Source of the DNA: Alphaproteobacteria bacterium
GTDB lineage: Bacteria; Pseudomonadota; Alphaproteobacteria; UBA8366
Direction: 5' to 3'
DNA length: 15,404 nt
Assembly (NCBI GenBank): GCA_030743445.1
Contig: JASLSL010000269.1
Span: 1-15,404 of the forward strand
Shown: positions 6,398 through 13,504 of the stretch, in pieces
Numbering within the stretch: position 1 is the stretch's first letter
Layout: the number at the start of each line of letters is the position of its first letter
Position numbers and translations under genes: made by a program
Notes under the pieces: generated by a model
The model's input: only the letters and a program-made list of their open reading frames with translations
Databases searched by the model: none
Told to the model about the DNA's origin: nothing

Positions 6398-8041
6398 ATG
6401 ATCGGATCCGAGATTATCGCCAAGTCGCTGAAGCAGCAGGGCGTCGACACGTTCTTCTACATCATGGGCGGGCCAATGATGCATGTGGAACTCCACAGCA
6501 TGGCCGAAGGGCTGCGCGGCATCGACGTGCGCCACGAGCAGGCCGGCGCCATGGCGGCCTTCGCCTATGCGCGACTGCTCAACCGCCCTGGTGTGTGCAT
6601 GGCGGCCTCGGGGCCGGCGACGACCAACCTGGTGACCGGCGTCGCCCACGCCTGGGCCGACTGCACGCCGGTGATCGCACTCGGCGGCGCCAGCCCGGAC
6701 GCGTCGACGGGGCGCGGCGTTTTCCAGGAAATCGAGCAACTGCCGATGTTCGAACCGTGCACCAAGTGGTGCGACAGGGTGCACAACGCCAAGCGCCTCC
6801 CGGAGCTGATCAACCGGGCGGTCCGCGAGGCGATGAGCGGCAAGCCGGGCCCGGTCTACCTCGACCTTCCGGGCGATATCCTCTACCAGGAGGTCGACGA
6901 GAACACGCTCGACTGGCCCGAGCCCTGGGACCCGGCGAAGCGCAGCCGGCCCGGCGCCGACCCGGACCAGTTGAAGCAGATCGTCGACATGCTGAAGGGT
7001 GCCGAACAACCGGTCATCGTGTCGGGCATGGGCATCCAGTGGTCGGAGGCGGCGGGCGAGCTTCAGGCCTTCGTCGAGGCCGCGGGCATCCCGTTCTACA
7101 CGACGCCGCAGAGCCGCGGCGTTATCCCCGAGGACCACGAATATTGCTACCTCACGGCGCGCTCGACCGCGTTCCGCGAGGCCGACCTGATCATGGTGGT
7201 CGGCACGCGGATGAACTACATCATCGGCCACGCCGCCCCGCCGCGCTTCAACGAAGACGCCAAGATCGTCCGCATCGACATCGATCCGGTAGAGATCGCC
7301 TCGAGCCCGCGGAAGCTCGACGTCGGCGTCGTCGGCGACGCCAAGACGGTGCTAATCCAACTGACCGAAGCGATCCAGGGCAGCGTCACGCCCGAGAGCT
7401 ACCAGACCTGGTGCGAGCGGTTGCGCGGCCGCAACTCGTCGAAGGCCGCCGAGGCGGAGGAGGTGCTCTCGAATCCGGACAAGCCGGTGCATCCGCTGCG
7501 GCTCTGCAAGGAAATTCGCGATTTCATCGACCGCGACGGCATCCTCTGCGTCGACGGTCAGGAGATCCTCAATTTCGGCCGTCAGGCGATCCCGACCTAT
7601 TCGCCGGGCCACCGACTGAACTCGGGCGCCTTCGGCACGATGGGCGTCGGCCTGCCGTTCGGCATGGGCGCCAAGGTCGCCAAGCCGGATAATCAGGTCG
7701 TCGTGTTGCACGGCGACGGCTCGTTCGGGCTCAACGCGATGGAGTTCGACACCCTGGTGCGCCACGGCATCCCGGTGCTGGTGGTGATCAGCCTGAACGG
7801 CGGCTGGACCGCCGACCCGAACAAGGAAAAGCCGGGCCGCGAGCTGGGCTACACGCGGTTCGACAAGTTGGCCGAGGCCTTGGGCGGGTACGGCGAGTTC
7901 GTCGAGGAGCCGGACGAAATTCGCCCGGCGCTGGAGCGCGCCTCGGCCGAGGTCGCCAAGGGCACGCCGGCCCTGGTCAACGTCAAGACCGACTGGACCG
8001 CGCGGGCGACGACCACCGCCTTTACCAACTATTCGACCTGA
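6398..8041 (+). CDS. ThDP-dependent 2-hydroxyacyl-CoA lyase / oxalyl-CoA decarboxylase-like enzyme
   Basis: This 547-residue enzyme has the three-domain ThDP fold of acetolactate synthase relatives. RHEQAG carries the cofactor-activating E47. F109-Q110 lie in GVFQEIEQ, and FGTMGVGLPFGMGAKVA is the pyrophosphate-domain lead-in. The ThDP/Mg motif is GDG at 439-441 with N467-GG. AGGGAG at 6386-6391 is the ribosome site. Human HACL1 has FQE at the same place and HRLDAGTFGTMGVG close to the HRLNSGAFGTMGVG here. Oxalyl-CoA decarboxylase, as I remember it, has Tyr-Glu for F109-Q110 and a Tyr where T471 stands, so strict oxalyl-CoA decarboxylase activity is less likely than 2-hydroxyacyl-CoA cleavage to formyl-CoA and an aldehyde. 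The upstream CoA-transferase would supply the CoA ester. An acetolactate synthase-type role is not excluded. Confidence 0.85.
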   Translation: MIGSEIIAKSLKQQGVDTFFYIMGGPMMHVELHSMAEGLRGIDVRHEQAGAMAAFAYARLLNRPGVCMAASGPATTNLVTGVAHAWADCTPVIALGGASPDASTGRGVFQEIEQLPMFEPCTKWCDRVHNAKRLPELINRAVREAMSGKPGPVYLDLPGDILYQEVDENTLDWPEPWDPAKRSRPGADPDQLKQIVDMLKGAEQPVIVSGMGIQWSEAAGELQAFVEAAGIPFYTTPQSRGVIPEDHEYCYLTARSTAFREADLIMVVGTRMNYIIGHAAPPRFNEDAKIVRIDIDPVEIASSPRKLDVGVVGDAKTVLIQLTEAIQGSVTPESYQTWCERLRGRNSSKAAEAEEVLSNPDKPVHPLRLCKEIRDFIDRDGILCVDGQEILNFGRQAIPTYSPGHRLNSGAFGTMGVGLPFGMGAKVAKPDNQVVVLHGDGSFGLNAMEFDTLVRHGIPVLVVISLNGGWTADPNKEKPGRELGYTRFDKLAEALGGYGEFVEEPDEIRPALERASAEVAKGTPALVNVKTDWTARATTTAFTNYST

Positions 8042-8052
8042 GGGACTTCGGC

Positions 8053-8097
8053 GAGGAGAGATGGCCGGGAGGGGGATGGCCAGGAGGGAAATGGAAT
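8053..8097 (+). repeat. Three tandem 15-bp repeats, each with SD-like run and ATG; 12-codon leader frame
   Basis: The units are GAGGAGAGATGGCCG (8053), GGAGGGGGATGGCCA (8068) and GGAGGGAAATGGAAT (8083). Each has a purine-rich ribosome-binding-like run followed by ATG at 8061, 8076 and 8091. The three ATGs are in one frame and would encode a peptide of at most 12 residues (MAGRGMARREME) ending in TGA at 8097-8099, which overlaps the caspase start ATG at 8096 as ATGA. Translational coupling, or ribosomes loading at decoy starts, is possible. The repeat is directly visible; the regulatory role is inferred. Confidence 0.55.
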
Positions 8098-9178
8098 GAC
8101 GCTCGGCTGCCTTCGAGCCGCGGCACTGGGCCTTCTTGCGACCGGGTTCGGCTTGGCTGCGGTCGGCGCCGCCACCGCCGCGGGTCGCGGCTTGTCCGTT
8201 CCGATTCACCGGAGCGAGGCCAAGGGCGCGCCGGTGCTCGAAGAAATCGAGTTCTACGGCCATTCCTATGCGCTGGTCATCGGCATCGACGACTACAAGG
8301 GCGGTTGGCCGCGCCTCTCGAATGCGGTCAAGGACGCGCGGCTGGTCGCGGCGGAACTGACCAAGCACGGATTCGACGTCACGCTGAAGACCAACCTCGA
8401 TTCCGACGAGCTCAAATCGGCGCTGGAGGAGTTTTACATCCTCAAGGGCGAACAACCGGACGCGCGGCTCTTCATCTGGTTCGCCGGGCACGGCCATACC
8501 GAGAACGCCGAAGGCTTCATCGTCCCCGCCGACGCGCCGCGGCCCGAGGCCGGCGCGGCATTCCGCATCAAGGCGTTGTCGCTGAGAAGGATCGGCGAGT
8601 TCGTCCGCCTGGCGCAGTCGAAGCACTCGCTGGCCGTGTTCGACGCGTGCTTCGCCGGCACCGTGTTCGACGGCGCCCGCGCCCTGCCGCCCGCCGCCGT
8701 CACGCGCGCGACGACCCTGCCGGTGCGCCAGTTCCTGACCTCGGGCGATGCCGGACAGACGGTCTCGGACGACGGCAGCTTCAGGGAGCTTTTCCTGCGC
8801 GCGCTGAGGGGCGAGGAGCGGGCCGACCTCAACGGCGACGGATTCCTCACTGGTAGCGAGCTCGGCCTCTATATCACCGACCGGGTGACCAACCTGACCC
8901 GCGCGAAGCAGACGCCGCGCTACGGCAAACTGCGCGACAAGGATTGGGACCGCGGCGATTTCGTGTTCGCGTTGAGCACTACCTCGCCGGCGCTGCCGCC
9001 GAGCGTCACCGCCACGCGGCCGAGCGAGGTCGATCACGAGACGGTCTTTTGGCGCTCGGTGCTGCGCGCCAACACCGCGTCAGCCAGCAATGGGCCACCG
9101 CTCACACCACCCTCGCCATCTTATTGGGAAAGAACCTTTCGTGGAATGCGGAACAGAAACGAGTCGTGGATGAACTGA
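8096..9178 (+). CDS. Exported caspase-like (peptidase C14/metacaspase-type) protein with EF-hand-like loop; C-terminus disrupted
   Basis: The ATG at 8096 follows GGAGGG (8083-8088). A Sec signal (ALGLLATGFGLAAVGAATAAG) sends the product to the periplasm. The caspase p20 domain spans about residues 56-260: YALVIGIDDYKG, WFAGHGHT with the catalytic H132, and VFDACFAGT with the nucleophile C185. DLNGDGFLTGSE (244-255) fits the spacing of an EF-hand calcium loop (D244, N246, D248, E255). Such proteases usually cleave after Arg or Lys in bacteria. After EVDHETVFWRSV (311-322), which in relatives opens a C-terminal repeat region, the protein turns into low-complexity residues that overlap the frame of the next gene, then stops. 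I infer that the true 3' end is lost at about 9060-9110. The catalytic part is intact, so activity may remain. It lies 54 bases after the lyase. Confidence 0.8.
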   Translation: MTLGCLRAAALGLLATGFGLAAVGAATAAGRGLSVPIHRSEAKGAPVLEEIEFYGHSYALVIGIDDYKGGWPRLSNAVKDARLVAAELTKHGFDVTLKTNLDSDELKSALEEFYILKGEQPDARLFIWFAGHGHTENAEGFIVPADAPRPEAGAAFRIKALSLRRIGEFVRLAQSKHSLAVFDACFAGTVFDGARALPPAAVTRATTLPVRQFLTSGDAGQTVSDDGSFRELFLRALRGEERADLNGDGFLTGSELGLYITDRVTNLTRAKQTPRYGKLRDKDWDRGDFVFALSTTSPALPPSVTATRPSEVDHETVFWRSVLRANTASASNGPPLTPPSPSYWERTFRGMRNRNESWMN

Positions 9179-10554
9179 CCCGCTCGCATCTCAGGTTGGG
9201 CAAGGTGTTTGTAAAGCTGTCCGCCATAGATATTTCCCTCGGTGGCGCCGCCGGTCTTTCAGCGAAAAACCGCCAAGCGCGATGGGCCAAGCAAATCTTC
9301 ATCAAGACGGAATCCATGCGGACCTTGGCCCAACAACTCGGCGAACTTTGCCGCAACGAAATACGCGAAACCCAAAGCCAGGCTTTCAAAATCTCGATCC
9401 TTTTGTCCGCCGGAATCATAATCGGCGTTGCAATCATCCTGTTCCTTTTGGGCAGGTCGATCGTGAACGCATTGTCCGTTCTTCGTGACGACACGGAATT
9501 CGTCGGAACCGGTAACCTCGATCATCAGGTGAATATCGAGGGCAAGGACGAAATCGGCGATTTGTCCAGGGCCTTCCACGATATGATTCTGCGCCTGAAA
9601 TCGGTTACCGCATCGCGTGATCAGCTGGACAATGAAATCAAGAGTCGCGAGCAGGCGGAATCGGAATTGGGGGAGAAGGAGACCGTCGTCGAAGCTGTCC
9701 TCACGAACATGGACCAGGGCGTCATCATGTATGACAGCGACCTGATCGTCACCGCATTCAACGAACAGGCGCGCGAACTTATGCGGTTTCCGGAAGACGT
9801 TCTGTTCATAGGCGCTTCGTTCAAAGACCTCGCCAGTTTTGCCAAGAGCAACAGTGATCGCGGAACTGGCGATACTGAATCACTGAGTGAAGAACGGTGG
9901 GAAAATTTACGTGAAGGCAGACCGCATTCGCTTGAATACGTTCATTCCGATGGCACCGTTATCGAGATACGGCGCCGTTCGATACCGGGCGGTGGCTTCG
10001 TCGTTACCCAGACCGACATTACCGAGCGCAAGCGTTCCGAAGACGTGTTACGAGAGAGCGAGGCACGGTTGCTGGAGATTCTGGACCACAGCCCATACGG
10101 CGTTTCCATTGTCTCTCAGAACTCGAAGGAGCGGCTTTATATGAACCGCCGATATATCGAGATGCTGGGCGGCGAACCGGGTGGGGAAGTCCCCGAACAA
10201 ACTATTGGCGAGAGCTTCGACGACCCGGCGAAGCTGGAAGAAAATTGGGCTGCATTCGAACGCAACGGCTTAATAGTCGACAACGAGGAACGGCGGAAGC
10301 GTCTCGACGGGACGACGTGGTGGTGTCTTTCCGAATGGCGTCCCATCAAGTTCGGCGCCGAAAGCGCAGTTATGATCTGGCATAGCGACATCACCGAGCG
10401 CAAGGAAGCGGTGGGAAACCTCGAAAAAACGCTTAGGCAAGCTGAACAATTTAACAGGCTGACGGTTAACCGTGAGCTTAGAATGATCGAAATGAAAAAA
10501 GAGGTTAACGAACTCCTCGAAAAGATAGGCGAGGAACCCCAGTACTTTAAGTAA
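9079..10554 (+). pseudogene. 5'-truncated membrane sensor protein: helical sensor remnant, TM, HAMP, two PAS domains, no output domain
   Basis: This frame is recognisably a signalling protein from about SQQWATAHTTLAILL (9079). A helical extracytoplasmic segment runs to about 9384, a TM helix (ISILLSAGIIIGVAIILFLL) at 9385-9459, HAMP at about 9451-9609 with GNLDHQV and GKDEIGDLSRAF, a coiled coil, PAS 1 at about 9682-10026 ending in TQTDITERK, PAS 2 at about 10060-10410 ending in HSDITERK, and a charged C-terminal helix with FNRLTVNRELRMIEMKKE before TAA. Relatives begin with a cytoplasmic stub, a first TM helix and more sensor helix; these are missing, and upstream the frame runs into caspase coding DNA. 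The first in-frame ATG is at 9316; TTG 9124 and GTG 9166 also exist. No kinase, GGDEF or chemotaxis domain follows. Hand-counted GC is 47% (9361-9420) and 38% (10441-10500), against 68% at 8281-8340, suggesting foreign origin or misassembly. Confidence 0.65.
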
Positions 10555-10563
10555 CTCATTCTT

Positions 10564-10586
10564 CACGGCAGACATTTAAAGCCGTG
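10564..10586. other. Weak inverted repeat after the sensor gene
   Basis: CACGGC (10564-10569) and GCCGTG (10581-10586) can form a 6-bp stem with an 11-base loop just after the sensor stop. An A8 run (10602-10609) lies 15 bases further on. No T-tract follows on the plus strand, so this is at best a weak terminator. Confidence 0.25.
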
Positions 10587-10625
10587 CTTAACTGTTGGCC
10601 TAAAAAAAATATCGGTCTAGCGGAT

Positions 10626-10649
10626 GTCCGCTTCGGGTCAGAAGCGGAC
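10626..10649. repeat. Perfect 9-bp hairpin (GTCCGCTTC/GAAGCGGAC), REP-like or terminator
   Basis: GTCCGCTTC at 10626-10634 and GAAGCGGAC at 10641-10649 are exact reverse complements around a 6-base loop, GGGTCA. No T-run follows directly on either strand, which argues against a classical intrinsic terminator. Being followed by a second hairpin with related arms, it looks like a dispersed palindromic element. It lies between the sensor remnant and the end of the convergent CoA-transferase gene. Confidence 0.55.
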
Positions 10650-10687
10650 CGTTGTGGTCACCTGAAATTGGCCTGTTGTTTGAGGCA

Positions 10688-10718
10688 GAGCGGACTACAA
10701 CGTTCCAAATGTCTGCTC
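10688..10718. repeat. Second, related hairpin (GAGCGGAC/GTCTGCTC)
   Basis: GAGCGGAC (10688-10695) pairs with GTCTGCTC (10711-10718) over 8 positions with one G-T wobble and a 15-base loop. Its left arm shares GCGGAC with the right arm of the hairpin at 10626-10649, so the two form a paired arrangement typical of REP-like clusters. The rest of 10558-10790 shows no coding sequence I can support. Confidence 0.4.
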
Positions 10719-10790
10719 ATACTTTGCTAGCGAGCGTGAATTGACGTCGCACCGTTACTTCGCCCTCCCCGCGTCCGCCTTGATACTAAA

Positions 10791-12251
10791 TCACTCGGCC
10801 GCCTCGGCCGCCTCGGCCGTCCCACCTGCTGCCGGGGCCGCACCGAGCCATTCCGGCGCGTCCCCGCCCAAAATTGGAGTCGGCCGCGACCAATGCGGCT
10901 GGGTTTCCGACAGATGCAGGACGGGGCCGAGATGCCGCAGCGGCCCGTCCGCGGGTTCCGAGTCGATGCGCAGGGCGTCGAGTTCCGCTTCCGACAGGTC
11001 CATGTCCGGTTCGACGAATTCGGTCTTGCCCTGGCGGTAGATGAACATGCCCGACTGGCACAGCGAGACCCGGACGTGATAGCTGCCCCCTTCGCGCGCG
11101 CGCCGTGCCAGCGCCAGCAAAACGCCATAGGCGCCGAGATACCCCGTGATGTAGTCGCACGCCGCCCCCGGCAACAGCCCGGGCCTGTCAGGGCCGCCGT
11201 CCTGGCAAATGCCGGTCACGGTCTGGGCGACCTGCTCCCAGCCGGCGCGATGGCTGAACGGGCCGTCGGCGCCGAAACAGCTTATCGAGAGATAGACGAT
11301 GCCGGGGCGAATTTCCGCCAAATCCTCCGGACCGAAGCCGAGGTCGCTCAACATGCCGGGACGGTAGCCCTGGGAAAAGACGTCGGCGCCACGCACGAGT
11401 TCCTTGAGCCGTGCCGCTTCCTCGGCGGTCTTGAGGTTGAGATAGCAGCTTCGCTTGCCATGGCTCGTATCCATGACGTGTTCTTTGATCTGTGGCAGAT
11501 GTTCGGCCGCCACCATCAGCACATCCGCACCGTTTTCCGCCAGCGTCCGCGCCGCGATAGGTCCGGCGAGGATGCGCGTCAGGTCGAGCGCGCGAATACC
11601 GCTCAACGGCCGGTCGCCGCCCGGGGATAGTTCTGGGGGGAACGGTTCCGGATCGCTGTCCGCGATCTTGATGATCTCGACGATCGGCTTCGCTTCCAAG
11701 ACCTTGCCGTGCGGATGGTCCAGCCATTCCCTGTTGCTTCGCACCATGGCGCCGCAGCCGCGGGCCTCGTCGATCGCCGCTTCGAGGTCGAGCGCGTCCC
11801 ACCCGGCGACCGCCTTGCCGACGGACTCCGGATTGGCCTCGCAGCCGAGCACCCCCAGCACCCGTTTCTGCAAATTCGGCAGGCCGAAATGCGGCAGGAA
11901 CCAGCGGCCGTCCTTGGTCGGCCAGGGCTGTGTGATCTTGATCATCGCCTCATGGTTCTTGTTCACCACGAGCTCGAAGGCGCCGTCGGCTCCCGGCCTC
12001 TGCATGTAGCGGGTGCTGCGTAGGGTCGCCGCCGCGCACCGCACGTCGATCGCCGCGTTCTGGCGGCGGCCGGCCTTCAGCGCCCAGATATCGGACACCG
12101 CGACGCCAATTCCCGCCAACACCGAAGCGCAGGCCTCACCGATCTTGAAACGCGTGGACAACACCGGATCGGCGCCAGTGATCTCGACCTCGCCGTCCGC
12201 GGGCAGTCCTTCGCCCCGGATTTCCATGACTTCTTTGAACGCGGCGTTCAT
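10791..12251 (-). CDS. Two-lobed family III CoA-transferase (CaiB/BaiF superfamily)
   Basis: From the ATG at 12251 (AGGA 7 bases upstream) the protein has 486 residues, longer than the usual 400. The C-terminal lobe starts at about 215 with RPLSGIRALDLTRILAGPIAARTLAENGADV, the classic family N-terminus, and continues with YLNLKT, GADVFSQGYRPGMLSDLG and ACDYITGYLGAYG, where D366 is the likely catalytic Asp. The first 200 residues (DGRWFLPHFGLPNLQKRVL, WDALDLEAAIDEARGCGAMVRSNREWLDHP) resemble the family's second domain, so the domain order looks permuted. Proteins of this layout exist in proteobacteria and actinobacteria as I recall; substrates are mostly unknown. The tail is an Ala-Glu repeat. 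The frame extends upstream to 12818 only as a shadow of the desaturase gene. It may act on a fatty or carnitine-like acid; I cannot say which. Confidence 0.85.
   Translation of the reverse strand: MNAAFKEVMEIRGEGLPADGEVEITGADPVLSTRFKIGEACASVLAGIGVAVSDIWALKAGRRQNAAIDVRCAAATLRSTRYMQRPGADGAFELVVNKNHEAMIKITQPWPTKDGRWFLPHFGLPNLQKRVLGVLGCEANPESVGKAVAGWDALDLEAAIDEARGCGAMVRSNREWLDHPHGKVLEAKPIVEIIKIADSDPEPFPPELSPGGDRPLSGIRALDLTRILAGPIAARTLAENGADVLMVAAEHLPQIKEHVMDTSHGKRSCYLNLKTAEEAARLKELVRGADVFSQGYRPGMLSDLGFGPEDLAEIRPGIVYLSISCFGADGPFSHRAGWEQVAQTVTGICQDGGPDRPGLLPGAACDYITGYLGAYGVLLALARRAREGGSYHVRVSLCQSGMFIYRQGKTEFVEPDMDLSEAELDALRIDSEPADGPLRHLGPVLHLSETQPHWSRPTPILGGDAPEWLGAAPAAGGTAEAAEAAE
10794..10819. repeat. 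Tandem 9-bp repeat encoding an Ala-Ala-Glu tail
   Basis: CTCGGCCGC occurs twice in a row, followed by an 8-base partial copy. On the minus strand it encodes the AEAAEAAE end of the CoA-transferase, just before its stop. Such a short in-frame repeat can change length by slippage without breaking the enzyme core. Confidence 0.6.
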
Positions 12252-12268
12252 GCCCTCATCCTTTCCGG

Positions 12269-12284
12269 ATATTCGATATTCGAT
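12269..12284 (-). promoter_or_regulatory. AT-rich tandem 7-bp repeat upstream of the minus-strand CoA-transferase
   Basis: ATATTCG is repeated directly twice plus AT (12269-12284), followed by a T6 run. This is an AT-rich island in GC-rich DNA, 18-33 bases ahead of the CoA-transferase ATG at 12251. On the minus strand it reads ATCGAATATCGAATAT and could supply a -10-like element with a short leader. Beyond this, 12252-12443 holds nothing I can name. Confidence 0.3.
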
Positions 12285-12443
12285 TTTTTGCGCGCCGCCG
12301 TTTTCCACCCGCCCGACAACGCTACCAGCCCGACGCCCGCGCCACAATGCGCGAGTCGAGGCCGCGAGGAACGCCAAAAGCGCTCGACCGGGGACTCTCG
12401 GATAACGGTGGCCATGGTGGGCCGGGGTGCTATGGTTCGCGCC

Positions 12444-13448
12444 ATGGACGCGCGCGCGAACACAGGCCGGGAATTCCGCGACGACGAACGACACCGCAAG
12501 GCATTGCCGCCCGACGTGGTGAAGCGTTTGACCAGACTGGACCCGCTGAAGTCCTGGCTCTCGGTCGCCGAGACCGTTGGGCTTCTCGCGGTGTTCGTTG
12601 CGGCAGGGCTCCATTGGTGGACGCCGTGGGTCGTGGTGCCGATGATGGTCTTGATCGCCGGGCGCCAGCAGGCCTGTATCGTGCTGGCCCACGAGGCGGC
12701 GCACTATCGTCTGTTCAACACCCGACCGCTCAACGATCTGATCGGCAGGATGGCCGGCGGTGTGGTCGGCATCTCCATGTGCGCCTACCGGGTCGTGCAC
12801 CGCCTGCACCACAATCATCTCTACGAGGCCCAGGACCCGGACATCCCCTTGAACGGCGGGTATCCGAGGGGCCGGGCCTATCTGCTCAAGAAGCTGGGGA
12901 AGGACCTGTTCGGCTTCACGGCTTACAAGACCTACGCCTATTTCTTCGGCACACCTGCCCTCAACGACGACGCCGAGGCGGCCAACCGTCCGCTCGACGA
13001 TACATCACCCGAACTGCGGCACGCCGCACGCCAGGACCGATGGTTCGTCGCCGGCTTTCACGTGGCCGCACCGGCGCTCGCCTTTTGGGCGGGGTATGGG
13101 ATCGAGTACATGGTCCTGTGGGCGCTGCCGCTGGTTACCGTACTACAGCCATTGCTGCGCTTCCGCGCGGTTTGCGAGCACGGTGCGGTCAGGGATTTCT
13201 CCTCGCCCTTGACGGCGGCGCGCACCAATTTCGCGCCCTTCTGGCTGCACTGGTGGATGTTCCCCCACAACGTGAATTATCACGTGGAGCATCACCTCTA
13301 TCCCTCTATCCCCCAATACAACCTGGCGGAATGCCACCGCGAAATGATGGCGCTGGGCATTCTCGACGGGGCCGAGGTCCGGGGCGTATTGGAGACCGCC
13401 CGCATGGTGCTGGCCGACCCCGAGACGGCGCCGGCGACGGGATCGTGA
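12444..13448 (+). CDS. Membrane fatty acid desaturase (three-histidine-box, diiron)
   Basis: From the ATG at 12444 the protein has 334 residues. The three His boxes of the membrane desaturase/hydroxylase superfamily are present with correct spacing: H83-EAA-H87, H119-RL-HH123 and H280-VE-HH284. They would hold a diiron centre on the cytoplasmic side. H246 in CEHGAVRDF may add a ligand. Hydrophobic segments at about 43-73, 101-115 and 203-236 fit membrane hairpins. It could introduce a double bond or hydroxyl into a fatty acyl lipid or a carotenoid-type substrate; the sequence does not decide. No reductase or ferredoxin gene is adjacent. In-frame ATGs at 12432 and 12414 are alternatives, and none has a strong ribosome site. 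It is divergent from the CoA-transferase and convergent with the esterase, 56 bases away. Confidence 0.88.
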   Translation: MDARANTGREFRDDERHRKALPPDVVKRLTRLDPLKSWLSVAETVGLLAVFVAAGLHWWTPWVVVPMMVLIAGRQQACIVLAHEAAHYRLFNTRPLNDLIGRMAGGVVGISMCAYRVVHRLHHNHLYEAQDPDIPLNGGYPRGRAYLLKKLGKDLFGFTAYKTYAYFFGTPALNDDAEAANRPLDDTSPELRHAARQDRWFVAGFHVAAPALAFWAGYGIEYMVLWALPLVTVLQPLLRFRAVCEHGAVRDFSSPLTAARTNFAPFWLHWWMFPHNVNYHVEHHLYPSIPQYNLAECHREMMALGILDGAEVRGVLETARMVLADPETAPATGS

Positions 13449-13504
13449 TCGCCACCCCCAATCTCTGTTGAGAGCGCCAGAGTCGGGCACGGAGCCTCAG
13501 ATCG

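Noticed and set aside
5110..8041. Strict frc/oxc oxalate degradation operon
   Set aside because: The lyase lacks the Tyr-Glu pair and the Tyr after NGG that I associate with oxalyl-CoA decarboxylase, so naming it oxc is not justified.
7352..9037. Minus-strand frame antisense to the lyase and caspase genes (561 codons)
   Set aside because: It spans two real genes and has no recognisable domain; an antisense shadow.
10558..10790. Small RNA or tRNA gene between the sensor and the CoA-transferase
   Set aside because: The hairpins do not fold into a tRNA pattern and no promoter-terminator pair is convincing.
12252..12818. N-terminal extension of the minus-strand CoA-transferase
   Set aside because: It runs through the desaturase gene on the other strand, and the residues resemble no CoA-transferase; the ATG at 12251 with AGGA in front is a better start.
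13449..13504. Terminator between the desaturase and esterase genes
   Set aside because: No stem with a T-run is visible in these 56 bases.
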